Source: Methanosarcinaceae archaeon (GTDB lineage Archaea; Halobacteriota; Methanosarcinia; Methanosarcinales; Methanosarcinaceae). Taken from it: a stretch of 13,379 nt of DNA. The notes beneath the pieces were generated by a model that did no database searches, was not told where the DNA came from, and was given only the letters and a program-made list of their open reading frames with translations. The translations under genes and the position numbers were made by a program. How positions within the stretch are numbered: position 1 is the stretch's first letter; each line of letters starts with the position of its first letter. Shown piece after piece: positions 6,717-13,203 of the stretch. The stretch lies in NCBI GenBank assembly GCA_030609665.1, contig JAUWBW010000022.1, forward strand, positions 1-13,379, written 5' to 3'.

Positions 6717-7159
6717 TTTTAAAAAATGAAGGAAGGGGAATTACTCTGGTCGATATTTCAGAATACCGCAAACGTCTTGAACTGTTCGAAGCGATAATCG
6801 ATGAGATGATCGAACGAACACAATCCGGTGCAGTCATTGTAGTGGAGGGGAAGCGGGATATCATAGCACTTAAAAAACTCGGGATAACGGGGCGTATAGT
6901 AATTTCCACCCATCAACCGCTACTTGTTTTTGCAGAAAATCTGGCAAAAGATGCAACGCAAATAATCATACTTACTGATTGGGACCGCAGGGGAGATATT
7001 CTGGCAGACAGGATCACAACATACCTGCAAAATATTGGAATAACGCCAGACCTTGACATACGCAGGCGTATCAGTTCACTTGTTAAAAGAGAGGTAAAGG
7101 ACGTTGAAAGTCTCTATACGTATATGGTTAAATTGAAAAAGATCACTGGACAGGAATGA
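6713..7159 (+). CDS. Toprim-domain protein, COG1658/UPF0292-like (small primase-like/RNase M5-like)
   Basis: A 148-residue protein with one Toprim domain. The invariant Glu lies in VIVVEGKRDIIALKKLG and the acidic DxD pair in IIILTDWDRRGDILADRI, spaced as in small archaeal Toprim proteins related to RNase M5 and DnaG. Such domains bind Mg2+ and act on nucleic-acid phosphodiesters; the specific substrate is unknown. The N-terminal helix SEYRKRLELFEAIIDEMIER fits the archaeal subgroup. Start choice is difficult: no ATG precedes the domain. TTG at 6713 overlaps the DUF167 stop, while a strong GGAAGGGG lies inside the frame at about 6731, followed by CTG at about 6743. Coupling to DUF167 is likely; the exact first residue is uncertain. 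Confidence 0.82.
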   Translation: MILKNEGRGITLVDISEYRKRLELFEAIIDEMIERTQSGAVIVVEGKRDIIALKKLGITGRIVISTHQPLLVFAENLAKDATQIIILTDWDRRGDILADRITTYLQNIGITPDLDIRRRISSLVKREVKDVESLYTYMVKLKKITGQE

Positions 7160-7178
7160 TATAAACTGGACAGTCCAG
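7145..7178. repeat. Direct repeat ACTGGACAG and dyad CTGGACAGTCCAG between convergent genes
   Basis: ACTGGACAG occurs at 7145-7153, inside the last codons of the Toprim gene, and again at 7165-7173. The second copy extends into a perfect 6-bp dyad, CTGGAC (7166-7171) with GTCCAG (7173-7178) around a single A. It sits just after the Toprim stop and before the end of the convergent DUF356 gene, so a terminator-like or protein-binding role is possible. Confidence 0.6.
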
Positions 7179-7253
7179 ACTAATGCTATTCTTATTTGTG
7201 CCTATTAGTGATGATGGAACATCAACATATCGTTAATACGTTCTGGCTACAAG

Positions 7254-7631
7254 TTATTCCGTATCAGGGATGCGTGCTTTTTCTAAATTATCAAATGTTC
7301 GGTCAAAATCTGGATACAGTTCAGAGTTATCCATTAACTCGCCATATGCATCATGTCTTGGACTGACGATCATGATATGTGCAGGCGGATGAATTTTCTT
7401 CAACCTGCTTATTGCCGCACCGGCGTGATTTTCCAGTTCAACCAATGCTGCCGATTTGCAAGTATCCCTGAGTGCAACACCCATAACACTGGTCAAGAGA
7501 TGATCGGCATAATTCGGTTCGATACGTTTTGGCTGGCATGAAAAACGCATGCGTCCATACTGTTCTAAATCGTGTAAAGCGATTTTAACCTTATCCGAGT
7601 CGTCTGCCCGGACCACTGCAAATGATTTCAT
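7254..7631 (-). CDS. DUF356 family protein, methanogen-type, function unknown
   Basis: From ATG 7631 the product is 125 residues. It matches the DUF356 family, which I know as a set of conserved proteins largely confined to methanogens and relatives. Characteristic stretches are SFAVVRADDSDKVKIALHDL, CKSAALVELENHAGAAISRL and KKIHPPAHIMIVSPRHDAY. It is cytoplasmic, with no membrane segment, and its biochemistry is not established. The frame extends to a GTG at 7646, but GGAGG lies about six bases before the ATG at 7631, so that start is preferred. It is a single gene with its own strong BoxA about 37 bases upstream, and it converges with the Toprim gene across a 94-base gap. Its presence is one of the better indicators of a methanogen-related host. 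Confidence 0.85.
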   Translation of the reverse strand: MKSFAVVRADDSDKVKIALHDLEQYGRMRFSCQPKRIEPNYADHLLTSVMGVALRDTCKSAALVELENHAGAAISRLKKIHPPAHIMIVSPRHDAYGELMDNSELYPDFDRTFDNLEKARIPDTE

Positions 7632-7664
7632 TTTTTCCTCCACCACCGATAATTGATGGCCCCC

Positions 7665-7674
7665 TTTATATATA
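7665..7674 (-). promoter_or_regulatory. BoxA promoter of the DUF356 gene
   Basis: On the minus strand TATATATAAA is a near-consensus archaeal BoxA. A start about 25 bases downstream would fall near 7643, giving a leader of about 12 bases that just includes the GGAGG ribosome-binding site before the ATG at 7631. Confidence 0.65.
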
Positions 7675-7709
7675 CACTATAAAGTAATACTTCACACTAT
7701 ATGAATCTT

Positions 7710-7728
7710 TTTGCTCGGTTTTAGCAAA
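7710..7728 (-). terminator. Weak stem-loop downstream of proC
   Basis: TTTGCT (7710-7715) and AGCAAA (7723-7728) form a 6-bp stem with a 7-base loop, about 30 bases beyond the proC stop in the direction of transcription. No U-rich tract follows on the minus strand, so a role in termination or RNA stability is only a possibility. Confidence 0.25.
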
Positions 7729-7757
7729 CTCAGTGATTCTTCCCATACAATGACAAA

Positions 7758-8573
7758 CTATTTCCCAAGTTCCTTCGAACGATTTGATGAAGCGATTACA
7801 GCATTCATAAATGCTGCACGTATTCCGTGTTCCTCAAGTTCGTGGATGCCACGGATGGTCGTACCTGCCGGAGATGTCACCATATCCTTTAGTTCCCCTG
7901 GATGCATATTTGTCTCAACTACCATCTTCGCAGCACCAAGTACTGTTTGTGCAGCAAGTGTCAGTGCGCTGTGGCGATCAAGCCCTTCATAGACCGCACC
8001 ATCCGCCATTGCCTCGATAACCGGAAAAATGAACGCAGGTCCACTGCCGGAAAGTCCGGTAACAGCGTCCATCAAGTGTTCAGGAACAACAATCGCACTC
8101 CCAACCGCCTTGAATATCGCAAGTGCGGATTCGGCATCATCGATAGATGCGCTCGCACCCGGGCTGATTGCAGACGCAGCTTCTGCAACTGTTGCAGCAA
8201 TATTTGGCATAACCCTGACAATTCTTGTGCCCGGGTTTAACCCGCTCTCAATATCTGCAATCGGCACACCGGCAGCAATTGATATTACCAGTTTGTCTGC
8301 TGTGACTGAATCTTTGATCCCTGCAAGTATTGTGCCAAGTATTTGCGGTTTCACTGCAAGGATAACGATATCGGAATTTGAAATAATCTCTTTATTGTCA
8401 ACAGATACGCTAATGCCAAGTTCACTGTGCAGCCTCTCAAGTCCGGCTTTATACACATCACTTGCATAGATATTACTGCTATCCACAGCTCCTGCATTGA
8501 TAATACCGCGAATCAATGCCTCACCCATCTTTCCAGCCCCTATAAAGCCTATCTTCTTGTTTGTCAGAGTCAT
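7758..8573 (-). CDS. proC: Pyrroline-5-carboxylate reductase
   Basis: ProC reduces 1-pyrroline-5-carboxylate to proline with NAD(P)H, the last step of proline synthesis, in the cytoplasm as an oligomer. The 271-residue product is the usual size. It opens with the Rossmann dinucleotide motif IGFIGAGKMGEALIRG, followed by SDIVILAVKPQ and RIVRVMPN. The C-terminal dimerisation domain has the conserved TGLSGSGPAFIF (about 172-183) and the family signature TSPAGTTIRGIHELEEHGIR. The ATG at 8573 has AAGG seven bases before it and is preferred over the ATG at 8579, which falls between that site and the start. It lies about 50 bases after the aldehyde oxidoreductase gene on the same strand. A BoxA-like TTTTAAATTATAG just after that gene's stop could give it its own promoter. 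Confidence 0.95.
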   Translation of the reverse strand: MTLTNKKIGFIGAGKMGEALIRGIINAGAVDSSNIYASDVYKAGLERLHSELGISVSVDNKEIISNSDIVILAVKPQILGTILAGIKDSVTADKLVISIAAGVPIADIESGLNPGTRIVRVMPNIAATVAEAASAISPGASASIDDAESALAIFKAVGSAIVVPEHLMDAVTGLSGSGPAFIFPVIEAMADGAVYEGLDRHSALTLAAQTVLGAAKMVVETNMHPGELKDMVTSPAGTTIRGIHELEEHGIRAAFMNAVIASSNRSKELGK

Positions 8574-8610
8574 GATCATACCTTATTTAAAAAATTAACA
8601 GATGCCTAAC

Positions 8611-8623
8611 CTATAATTTAAAA
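8611..8623 (-). promoter_or_regulatory. Possible BoxA for proC
   Basis: On the minus strand TTTTAAATTATAG lies next to the stop codon of the upstream oxidoreductase gene. Initiation about 25 bases downstream would leave a leader of roughly 18 bases carrying the AAGG site before the proC ATG. It could allow proC expression apart from the MBF1-ferredoxin-oxidoreductase operon. Confidence 0.4.
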
Positions 8624-8625
8624 GA

Positions 8626-10488
8626 TCAAAGTACCTCACATTCACGCAATTGCTCTTCAGAAGGTCTGCCTTCCTTGTCCCAGCCCCGTCGTTCATAATA
8701 GACATCAAGCATATGTTCATAAAAGTCCCGATCCATGTGCTCACCTGCATGAGGTCCTGTTTTTATCGGGTCGTTGAATGTTCTCTCTGGCGGATAATCG
8801 TCTGCTCTTGTGACACCTAGACGCAAATTGATGGCACGTGTCAGGTCATACAATGTTTTTGACCTCTCAAGCAAGTCATCAAGGGTAAACTCAACACCAG
8901 TTGCAGCAGCATAGAAATCCGCATACGTATTCTCATCAAAACCAAGTTCTATCCATGGCAGGCGACATACACCAAGCATGTCGAACAAAGGTCTGACAGT
9001 TTGATGATAGATCACAAGATCGATCTTCTCTTCCAATGTCCAGTCTGCACCGACTTCCAATTCCTTTGCGATCGTCCATGCGCGGGTATGGTGTGCCCCG
9101 ATATCACTTGTTGCATACGCAAGAGCCATAGTAACTCCGACCCTTCCGTCATATGCGGACTGGTCCATTCCCTTTACATGGGAGATAATCGGTGCTAATT
9201 GCGGGAACTTCTTAATGACACCATACGGACCCTCGGCAAGTACATCGCCAATCCCGTCCCTGTTCGCGATCTTTTCCAAAAGTAACATTATAGATGAATC
9301 ATCACCCCAACTGAGCGCAATTCCATCCACATCCTCAAGTGTGAGCAATCCACGCTCATACCCTTCAATAAGCGTAGCAACCATGCTACCTGATGTGATC
9401 GTATCGATCCCAAGTTCGTCGCAAAGATAGTTGCCGCGTAAAACTGCAGAAAAATCATTGATGCCAACATTAGAACCAAGCATTGCCGCGCTTTCGTACT
9501 CAGGTCCCTCTGTAACGGTTCCGGCATATTTCCCGCTCTTTACAAGGCAGATATTGCCGCAAGCCATCGGACAGGAATAACATGCGCTGTCCCCTATCTT
9601 ATGCCGGGAAGTCATAACTTCACCATTGATCTTGTCGGCATCCTCGAAATGAGCATCGCTAAAGTTGTGAGTCGGGATTATACCCAATGTGTTTGCATAA
9701 TCTAGCACAGACATCAGTCCCTCTTCCTGCCAGATTTTCATCATTGGATGGTCATGAAGTGACTTGTACGCCTTATCACTAAGTTCAACAAGCTTGTCCA
9801 TATCATATACAGGCAGATCTTTTGTACCCCTGACTGCAATAGCCTTTATGTTCTTTGAACCAAAGATCGCACCCATGCCTGTTCTTCCGGCATTTCTGCT
9901 CCATTCGGAATTCACACAGGCGAACTTGACAAGATTTTCCCCGGCAATCCCGATCGTTGCGATCTTAATTGCTTCATCACAAAGATCATCCTTGAGTTCG
10001 CGTTCGGTTTCGGTGCTTTTCATACCTTTGTACTTTGAAGCATCACGTATTTCCACTACATCATCATCTATCCAGATATATGAGAACTCTTTAGCACGTC
10101 CGTGTATAACCAGCGCATCGTATCCGGCTTGACGGATCTCAACACCAAACATACCGCCCATGTTACTGTCCGCATATATGCCTGTCAATGGCGATATTGA
10201 CACAAATGCGGTCTTACCCGAAGATGGGACATATAGTCCGCTCAAGATACCGGGGGCAATCACAATAATATTTTCAGGATCAAGAGGTTTCACTCCATCT
10301 TTTAGATTATCCATAACGATCTTTGCACCAAATCCTCTGCCACCGATGTATTTGAGTGCGAAATCCTCATCGTATTTTTCAACATAGGAGTTGCCTGCCA
10401 TAAGGTCGATATGCAAGATCTTTCCAAGATATCCTCCCTTTATCCTTACACTGCCCGCAATGCTAATGCTATCACTGCTCACCAGCAT
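8626..10488 (-). CDS. Aldehyde:ferredoxin oxidoreductase family protein (tungstopterin enzyme)
   Basis: A 620-residue member of the AOR family, which oxidises aldehydes to acids (or reduces acids) at a tungsten-bis-pterin site and exchanges electrons through a [4Fe-4S] cluster. Numbered from M1 at 10488, the cluster ligands are C303, C306 and C310 (CYSCPMAC) and C508 (MLGVCRLPW), the classic spacing. Pterin and domain motifs include GGYLGKILHIDL, YIGGRGFGAKIV, FVSISPLTGIYADSN, NAGRTGMGAIFGSKNIKAI and EGPEYESAAMLG; DIGAHHTRAW corresponds to the active-site His region. The C-terminus YYERRGWDKEGRP is typical. The frame opens upstream to 10551, but the ATG at 10488 follows GGAAGG and gives a normal N-terminus. 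It overlaps the ferredoxin gene by 17 bases, and that protein is the obvious electron partner. The aldehyde substrate is not predictable. Confidence 0.93.
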   Translation of the reverse strand: MLVSSDSISIAGSVRIKGGYLGKILHIDLMAGNSYVEKYDEDFALKYIGGRGFGAKIVMDNLKDGVKPLDPENIIVIAPGILSGLYVPSSGKTAFVSISPLTGIYADSNMGGMFGVEIRQAGYDALVIHGRAKEFSYIWIDDDVVEIRDASKYKGMKSTETERELKDDLCDEAIKIATIGIAGENLVKFACVNSEWSRNAGRTGMGAIFGSKNIKAIAVRGTKDLPVYDMDKLVELSDKAYKSLHDHPMMKIWQEEGLMSVLDYANTLGIIPTHNFSDAHFEDADKINGEVMTSRHKIGDSACYSCPMACGNICLVKSGKYAGTVTEGPEYESAAMLGSNVGINDFSAVLRGNYLCDELGIDTITSGSMVATLIEGYERGLLTLEDVDGIALSWGDDSSIMLLLEKIANRDGIGDVLAEGPYGVIKKFPQLAPIISHVKGMDQSAYDGRVGVTMALAYATSDIGAHHTRAWTIAKELEVGADWTLEEKIDLVIYHQTVRPLFDMLGVCRLPWIELGFDENTYADFYAAATGVEFTLDDLLERSKTLYDLTRAINLRLGVTRADDYPPERTFNDPIKTGPHAGEHMDRDFYEHMLDVYYERRGWDKEGRPSEEQLRECEVL

Positions 10489-11146
10489 CACCTTCCTTCT
10501 GCTCCGCCTTCGTTTTATCTTTACGAAGTCCACCGGTCTCGATCTGTGCATATGAAAGTTTCTTTTTCACACCATGCTCGAAGTATTCCATCTCCTTAAG
10601 GTGTGCATATTTCAGTGTGTCGATCAAACGATTCGCCTGTCCGAGCGTATGTTCTGGCACATATATTATAGCATTCTTTGGACATGCCTTTACACACTGC
10701 GGGTCGCCGCCGCACAGTTCACATTTAATTGGCTCGTCCAGATCGGCATGCACATAGATCGCACCAAAAGGACATGAGACAACACATGCATGACACCCCA
10801 TACATTCACTGTTGTTGATCTTAACAATTCCGTTCTCAATGTATATTGCATCGGTAGGACAACTTTCCATGCATTTTGGGTCCTTGCATTGTTTACACAC
10901 GATCGGCATCTTGATGACGGGGTGAGGGTATAGTGAAAGTACCCGTATGCGTGCTTTTTTGGGATTGTTAACCTTATTGTTGTGGATAGCACATACGATC
11001 TCGCATGTACGACATCCGGAACAACGTTCAGGCACGATGGTTAGTGCCAATGTCTGGGAGATGGATACTTGCTCCCGATCTTTGTCCTGATCCATATTCA
11101 TCGCTTCTTTTATGCTGTAATTATTGCAATTTGTAAAATAGTTCAC
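10472..11146 (-). CDS. Ferredoxin-like electron-transfer subunit with four [4Fe-4S] motifs, partner of the aldehyde oxidoreductase
   Basis: Four cysteine motifs are visible: C42/45/48/52, C84/87/92/96 (CKQCKDPKCMESC), C115/118/121/125 (CMGCHACVVSC) and C142/145/151/155 (CELCGGDPQCVKAC). This is the pattern of HycB/CooF/AorA-like iron-sulfur subunits that carry electrons between a catalytic subunit and a second acceptor. It has no membrane segment. The C-terminal tail from about residue 165 (TLGQANRLIDTLKYAHLKEME) is helical and charged. The GTG at 11146 overlaps the MBF1 stop in a GTGA arrangement, suggesting coupling; ATG at 11101 or 11095 is also plausible, because the cluster region begins only at residue 42. 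It overlaps the oxidoreductase start by 17 bases, so the two are very likely made together as a complex. Confidence 0.88.
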   Translation of the reverse strand: MNYFTNCNNYSIKEAMNMDQDKDREQVSISQTLALTIVPERCSGCRTCEIVCAIHNNKVNNPKKARIRVLSLYPHPVIKMPIVCKQCKDPKCMESCPTDAIYIENGIVKINNSECMGCHACVVSCPFGAIYVHADLDEPIKCELCGGDPQCVKACPKNAIIYVPEHTLGQANRLIDTLKYAHLKEMEYFEHGVKKKLSYAQIETGGLRKDKTKAEQKEGDAGEQ

Positions 11147-11622
11147 TTTCGTTGGATCTTCACAATATCCCCGAGAGTTGTGCCTTTATTCAAACTTCCG
11201 CCGGTCCAGTCAGATTCTCCGGTACGTTCCGTAAGTTTGACATCAAGTGTGCGTTCAAGTTTTTTGATAATTGAATCTTCCGGTGTAATGTCACCGCGCT
11301 CGATCTTCTTGAGAAGGGGTGCTTTTTCCTTGAGTTTTTCAGCCAGTTGCTCTTGTGTCCAGCCATGATCTCGGCGTGCATCCCTGATAATGGTTTCGTA
11401 ATCATCAACAAGTTCGTCACTTATGGTTTCAAATGATCTTCTTGTAGGGCGACGCGTTGGTAAATGGCGTGCAACAGGTGCCACCTTTTTTGATACGGGT
11501 GTGCGTTTGTTTGTTACAGTACCATGCTGTGAGCACTTGCCACACACATCCAGTTCACTGCTATCAATGGTAACTTTAAATGGTTTACCATGTATCTCTG
11601 CACCGCATATTTCACATTCCAT
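11143..11622 (-). CDS. Archaeal multiprotein bridging factor 1 (Zn-ribbon plus XRE-type HTH)
   Basis: The 159-residue protein has the aMBF1 layout. An N-terminal zinc ribbon carries C3 and C6 (CEIC) and C27 and C30 (CGKC). A basic linker (TRRPTRRSFE) follows, and the XRE-type helix-turn-helix spans about 74-130 (YETIIRDARRDHGWTQEQLAEKLKEK, LLKKIERGDITPEDSIIKKLERTL). The C-terminal GGSLNKGTTLGDIVKIQRK tail is also characteristic of the family. In eukaryotes MBF1 bridges activators and TBP; in archaea it has been linked to the basal transcription and translation machinery. The ATG at 11622 has GAGATG about eight bases upstream. It heads an operon with the ferredoxin and aldehyde oxidoreductase genes, overlapping the first by four bases, and is divergent from PAN across the structured intergenic region. 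Confidence 0.93.
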   Translation of the reverse strand: MECEICGAEIHGKPFKVTIDSSELDVCGKCSQHGTVTNKRTPVSKKVAPVARHLPTRRPTRRSFETISDELVDDYETIIRDARRDHGWTQEQLAEKLKEKAPLLKKIERGDITPEDSIIKKLERTLDVKLTERTGESDWTGGSLNKGTTLGDIVKIQRK

Positions 11623-11695
11623 ATCGTATCATCTCTTAAAAGATTCTCGCAAAATAAATCCTTCTTTTATCGTATTTACCTGGAGACTTTGGACT

Positions 11696-11703
11696 TTTTT
11701 ATA
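11696..11703 (-). promoter_or_regulatory. Possible BoxA for the MBF1-ferredoxin-oxidoreductase operon
   Basis: On the minus strand TATAAAAA would direct initiation near 11675, giving a leader of about 50 bases before the MBF1 ATG at 11622. It abuts the left arm of the first AT-rich hairpin. A weaker alternative, ATTTATTTTG near 11655, would give an almost leaderless transcript. Confidence 0.4.
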
Positions 11704-11763
11704 GTATATATTTTATAAATATATAGTGCGAGTTAATCCGAGCATAGCGAGGATTTTCTCGTA
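11701..11763. repeat. Structured tandem element, unit 1 (two hairpins)
   Basis: Hairpin A pairs TATATATTT (11705-11713) with AAATATATA (11717-11725) around TAT. Hairpin B has an outer stem TGCGAG (11727-11732) with CTCGTA (11758-11763), a 2x2 TT/TT internal loop, an inner stem AATCC (11735-11739) with GGATT (11751-11755), and an 11-base apical region, GAGCATAGCGA. That apical part can itself form two GC pairs closing an ATA loop, flanked by GA on both sides. The unit lies between the divergent MBF1 and PAN genes and has no coding potential. Confidence 0.8.
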
Positions 11764-11825
11764 GTATATAATTTATTGAATTATATAGTTCGAGTTAATT
11801 CGACCGAAGGGAGAATTTTCTCGAA
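11764..11825. repeat. Structured tandem element, unit 2 (same fold, compensatory changes)
   Basis: Same architecture as unit 1. Hairpin A pairs TATATAATT (11765-11773) with AATTATATA (11779-11787). Hairpin B has outer stem TTCGAG (11789-11794) with CTCGAA (11820-11825), TT/TT internal loop, inner stem AATTC (11797-11801) with GAATT (11813-11817), and apical GACCGAAGGGA. Where it differs from unit 1 within the stems, both partners change, so all pairs are kept. Confidence 0.8.
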
Positions 11826-11827
11826 GG

Positions 11828-11846
11828 AGTCCGACGAAGTCAGACT
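11828..11846. repeat. Third, shorter hairpin of the element array
   Basis: AGTC (11828-11831) pairs with GACT (11843-11846) around an 11-base apical region, CGACGAAGTCA, which can form GAC/GTC closing a GAA triloop as in unit 2. The outer stem and TT/TT loop of units 1 and 2 are not preserved. It follows unit 2 by two bases. Confidence 0.6.
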
Positions 11847-11854
11847 GATATCTG

Positions 11855-11863
11855 TTTATATAG
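11855..11863 (+). promoter_or_regulatory. BoxA promoter of pan
   Basis: TTTATATAG is a consensus archaeal BoxA. Initiation about 25 bases downstream, near 11885, would give a leader of about 35 bases carrying the GGAG site at 11911-11914 before the ATG at 11920. TATATAG here can also pair with CTATATA at 11881-11887, so the start region may be structured. A second TATA-like string at 11881-11887 is too close to the start codon to leave room for the ribosome-binding site. Confidence 0.55.
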
Positions 11864-11919
11864 AAATCACGTCGAAAGGGCTATATACCGTTTGTGCTTA
11901 AATAATATTCGGAGCTTCT

Positions 11920-13203
11920 ATGAGTGAAACAACATATCGTGAAGAAAAGAGTAATAGCTACGACATGACCAACGTGGGTACAGATTATGACCTCGGAGTT
12001 GATAGTGACGAAGAATTCTCTAAATATATGCTGGATCGAATGAAACAGCTGGAAGCACGAAACAATTTCTTAAGAGAGCAATGTGACCAGATCAAATCAG
12101 AAAAGCGTTTTGTTGAGAATCAGAAACTCAAGTACGAGCGCGAGATCCGCAAGATGCAATCTGAGATAGAGCGACTGAAAACGGCACCCCTTATCATAGG
12201 TACAATTCTTGATGTGGTCGGTAATGACAAGGTGTTGATAAGAAGCACCACAGGCCCGCAGTTCATGGTCAATGTGTCCCAGTACATCGAGGATGATGCG
12301 CTTGTGGTTGGTGCAAAGGTGGCATTGAACCAGCATACACTGGCTGTCGTGGATATAATTCCGCCTACTGATGAACCGATGGTGGGTGCGATGGAGATCG
12401 TGGAATCACCGGAGATGGATTATGACCAGATCGGAGGACTTGATGAACAGATTCAGGAACTTGTGGAATCTGTTGAACTGCCTCTCAAAAAACCGGAGAC
12501 ATTTGAACGCATAGGCATTATACCGCCAAAAGGAGTACTTCTGCATGGTTCACCTGGCACAGGAAAAACACTGCTTGCGAAGGCTGTTGCTAACAGGACG
12601 GATGCAACTTTTATCAGGGTAGTAGGTTCGGAACTTGTCCAGAAATACATCGGTGACGGTGCAAAACTCGTGCGCGATATTTTTGAGATGGCAAGGAAAA
12701 AGGCTCCAAGTATAATATTCATTGATGAACTGGACGCGATTGCAACCATACGATTGAACGACACAAGCGGAGCAGACCGTGAAGTACAACGTACCCTCAT
12801 GCAACTATTATCCGAGATGGACGGGTTCGACAGTCGTGGCGATGTACGGATCATTGCAGCGACAAACCGACCTGATGCCCTTGACCCTGCAATACTGCGC
12901 CCGGGTAGGTTTGACCGTGTTGTAAAAGTACCGATGCCGGATATTGAAGCAAGAGAACGTATCATCAAGATACATGTAGGGAACATGACAATCTCGGATG
13001 ACATTGATTTCAACAGGCTGGCAAAACTCACTGAAGGTTCAAGCGGTGCAGACCTAAAAGCCATTGCAACAGAAGCAGGTATGCTCGCTGTGCGTGGGGA
13101 TAAATGGTCAGTGGAAATGAATGATTTCCTTGATGCGATCGAAAAAGTATCAAAATCCGTGCAACCGTCAACAGGAACACAACCTGAAGCTATGTTCGTA
13201 TGA
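11920..13203 (+). CDS. pan: Proteasome-activating nucleotidase (PAN), AAA+ ATPase
   Basis: PAN is the archaeal homologue of the 26S proteasome Rpt ATPases. It forms a hexamer that unfolds substrates and feeds them into the 20S core. The 427-residue product has the full layout: an N-terminal coiled coil (about 33-88), an OB domain (about 90-147), and an AAA+ module with Walker A GSPGTGKT (210-217), pore loop KYIGDG (242-247), Walker B IIFIDE (265-270), sensor-1 region AATNRPD (313-319) and arginine fingers R327/R330 in ILRPGRFDR. SSGADLKAI is the sensor-2 region. The C-terminus is MFV rather than the textbook HbYX ending that docks the 20S ring, with Phe in place of Tyr. Walker A has Ser where Pro is usual. 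The ATG at 11920 has GGAG five bases upstream. It is divergent from MBF1. Confidence 0.95.
   Translation: MSETTYREEKSNSYDMTNVGTDYDLGVDSDEEFSKYMLDRMKQLEARNNFLREQCDQIKSEKRFVENQKLKYEREIRKMQSEIERLKTAPLIIGTILDVVGNDKVLIRSTTGPQFMVNVSQYIEDDALVVGAKVALNQHTLAVVDIIPPTDEPMVGAMEIVESPEMDYDQIGGLDEQIQELVESVELPLKKPETFERIGIIPPKGVLLHGSPGTGKTLLAKAVANRTDATFIRVVGSELVQKYIGDGAKLVRDIFEMARKKAPSIIFIDELDAIATIRLNDTSGADREVQRTLMQLLSEMDGFDSRGDVRIIAATNRPDALDPAILRPGRFDRVVKVPMPDIEARERIIKIHVGNMTISDDIDFNRLAKLTEGSSGADLKAIATEAGMLAVRGDKWSVEMNDFLDAIEKVSKSVQPSTGTQPEAMFV

Noticed and set aside
8029..8469. 146-codon plus-strand open frame
   Set aside because: Antisense to proC, biased Ala/Ser/Ile composition without recognisable motif.
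11701..11846. CRISPR array
   Set aside because: The repeat units vary through paired stem changes, have no unique spacers and occur only two to three times, and no cas gene is present.
11701..11887. tRNA or other standard structural RNA in the mbf1-pan gap
   Set aside because: The hairpins do not form a cloverleaf, there is no TTC-like T-arm or CCA end, and the fold does not match a riboswitch that I recognise.
12453..13064. 203-codon minus-strand open frame
   Set aside because: Antisense to the AAA+ module of PAN; composition mirrors the conserved motifs on the other strand.
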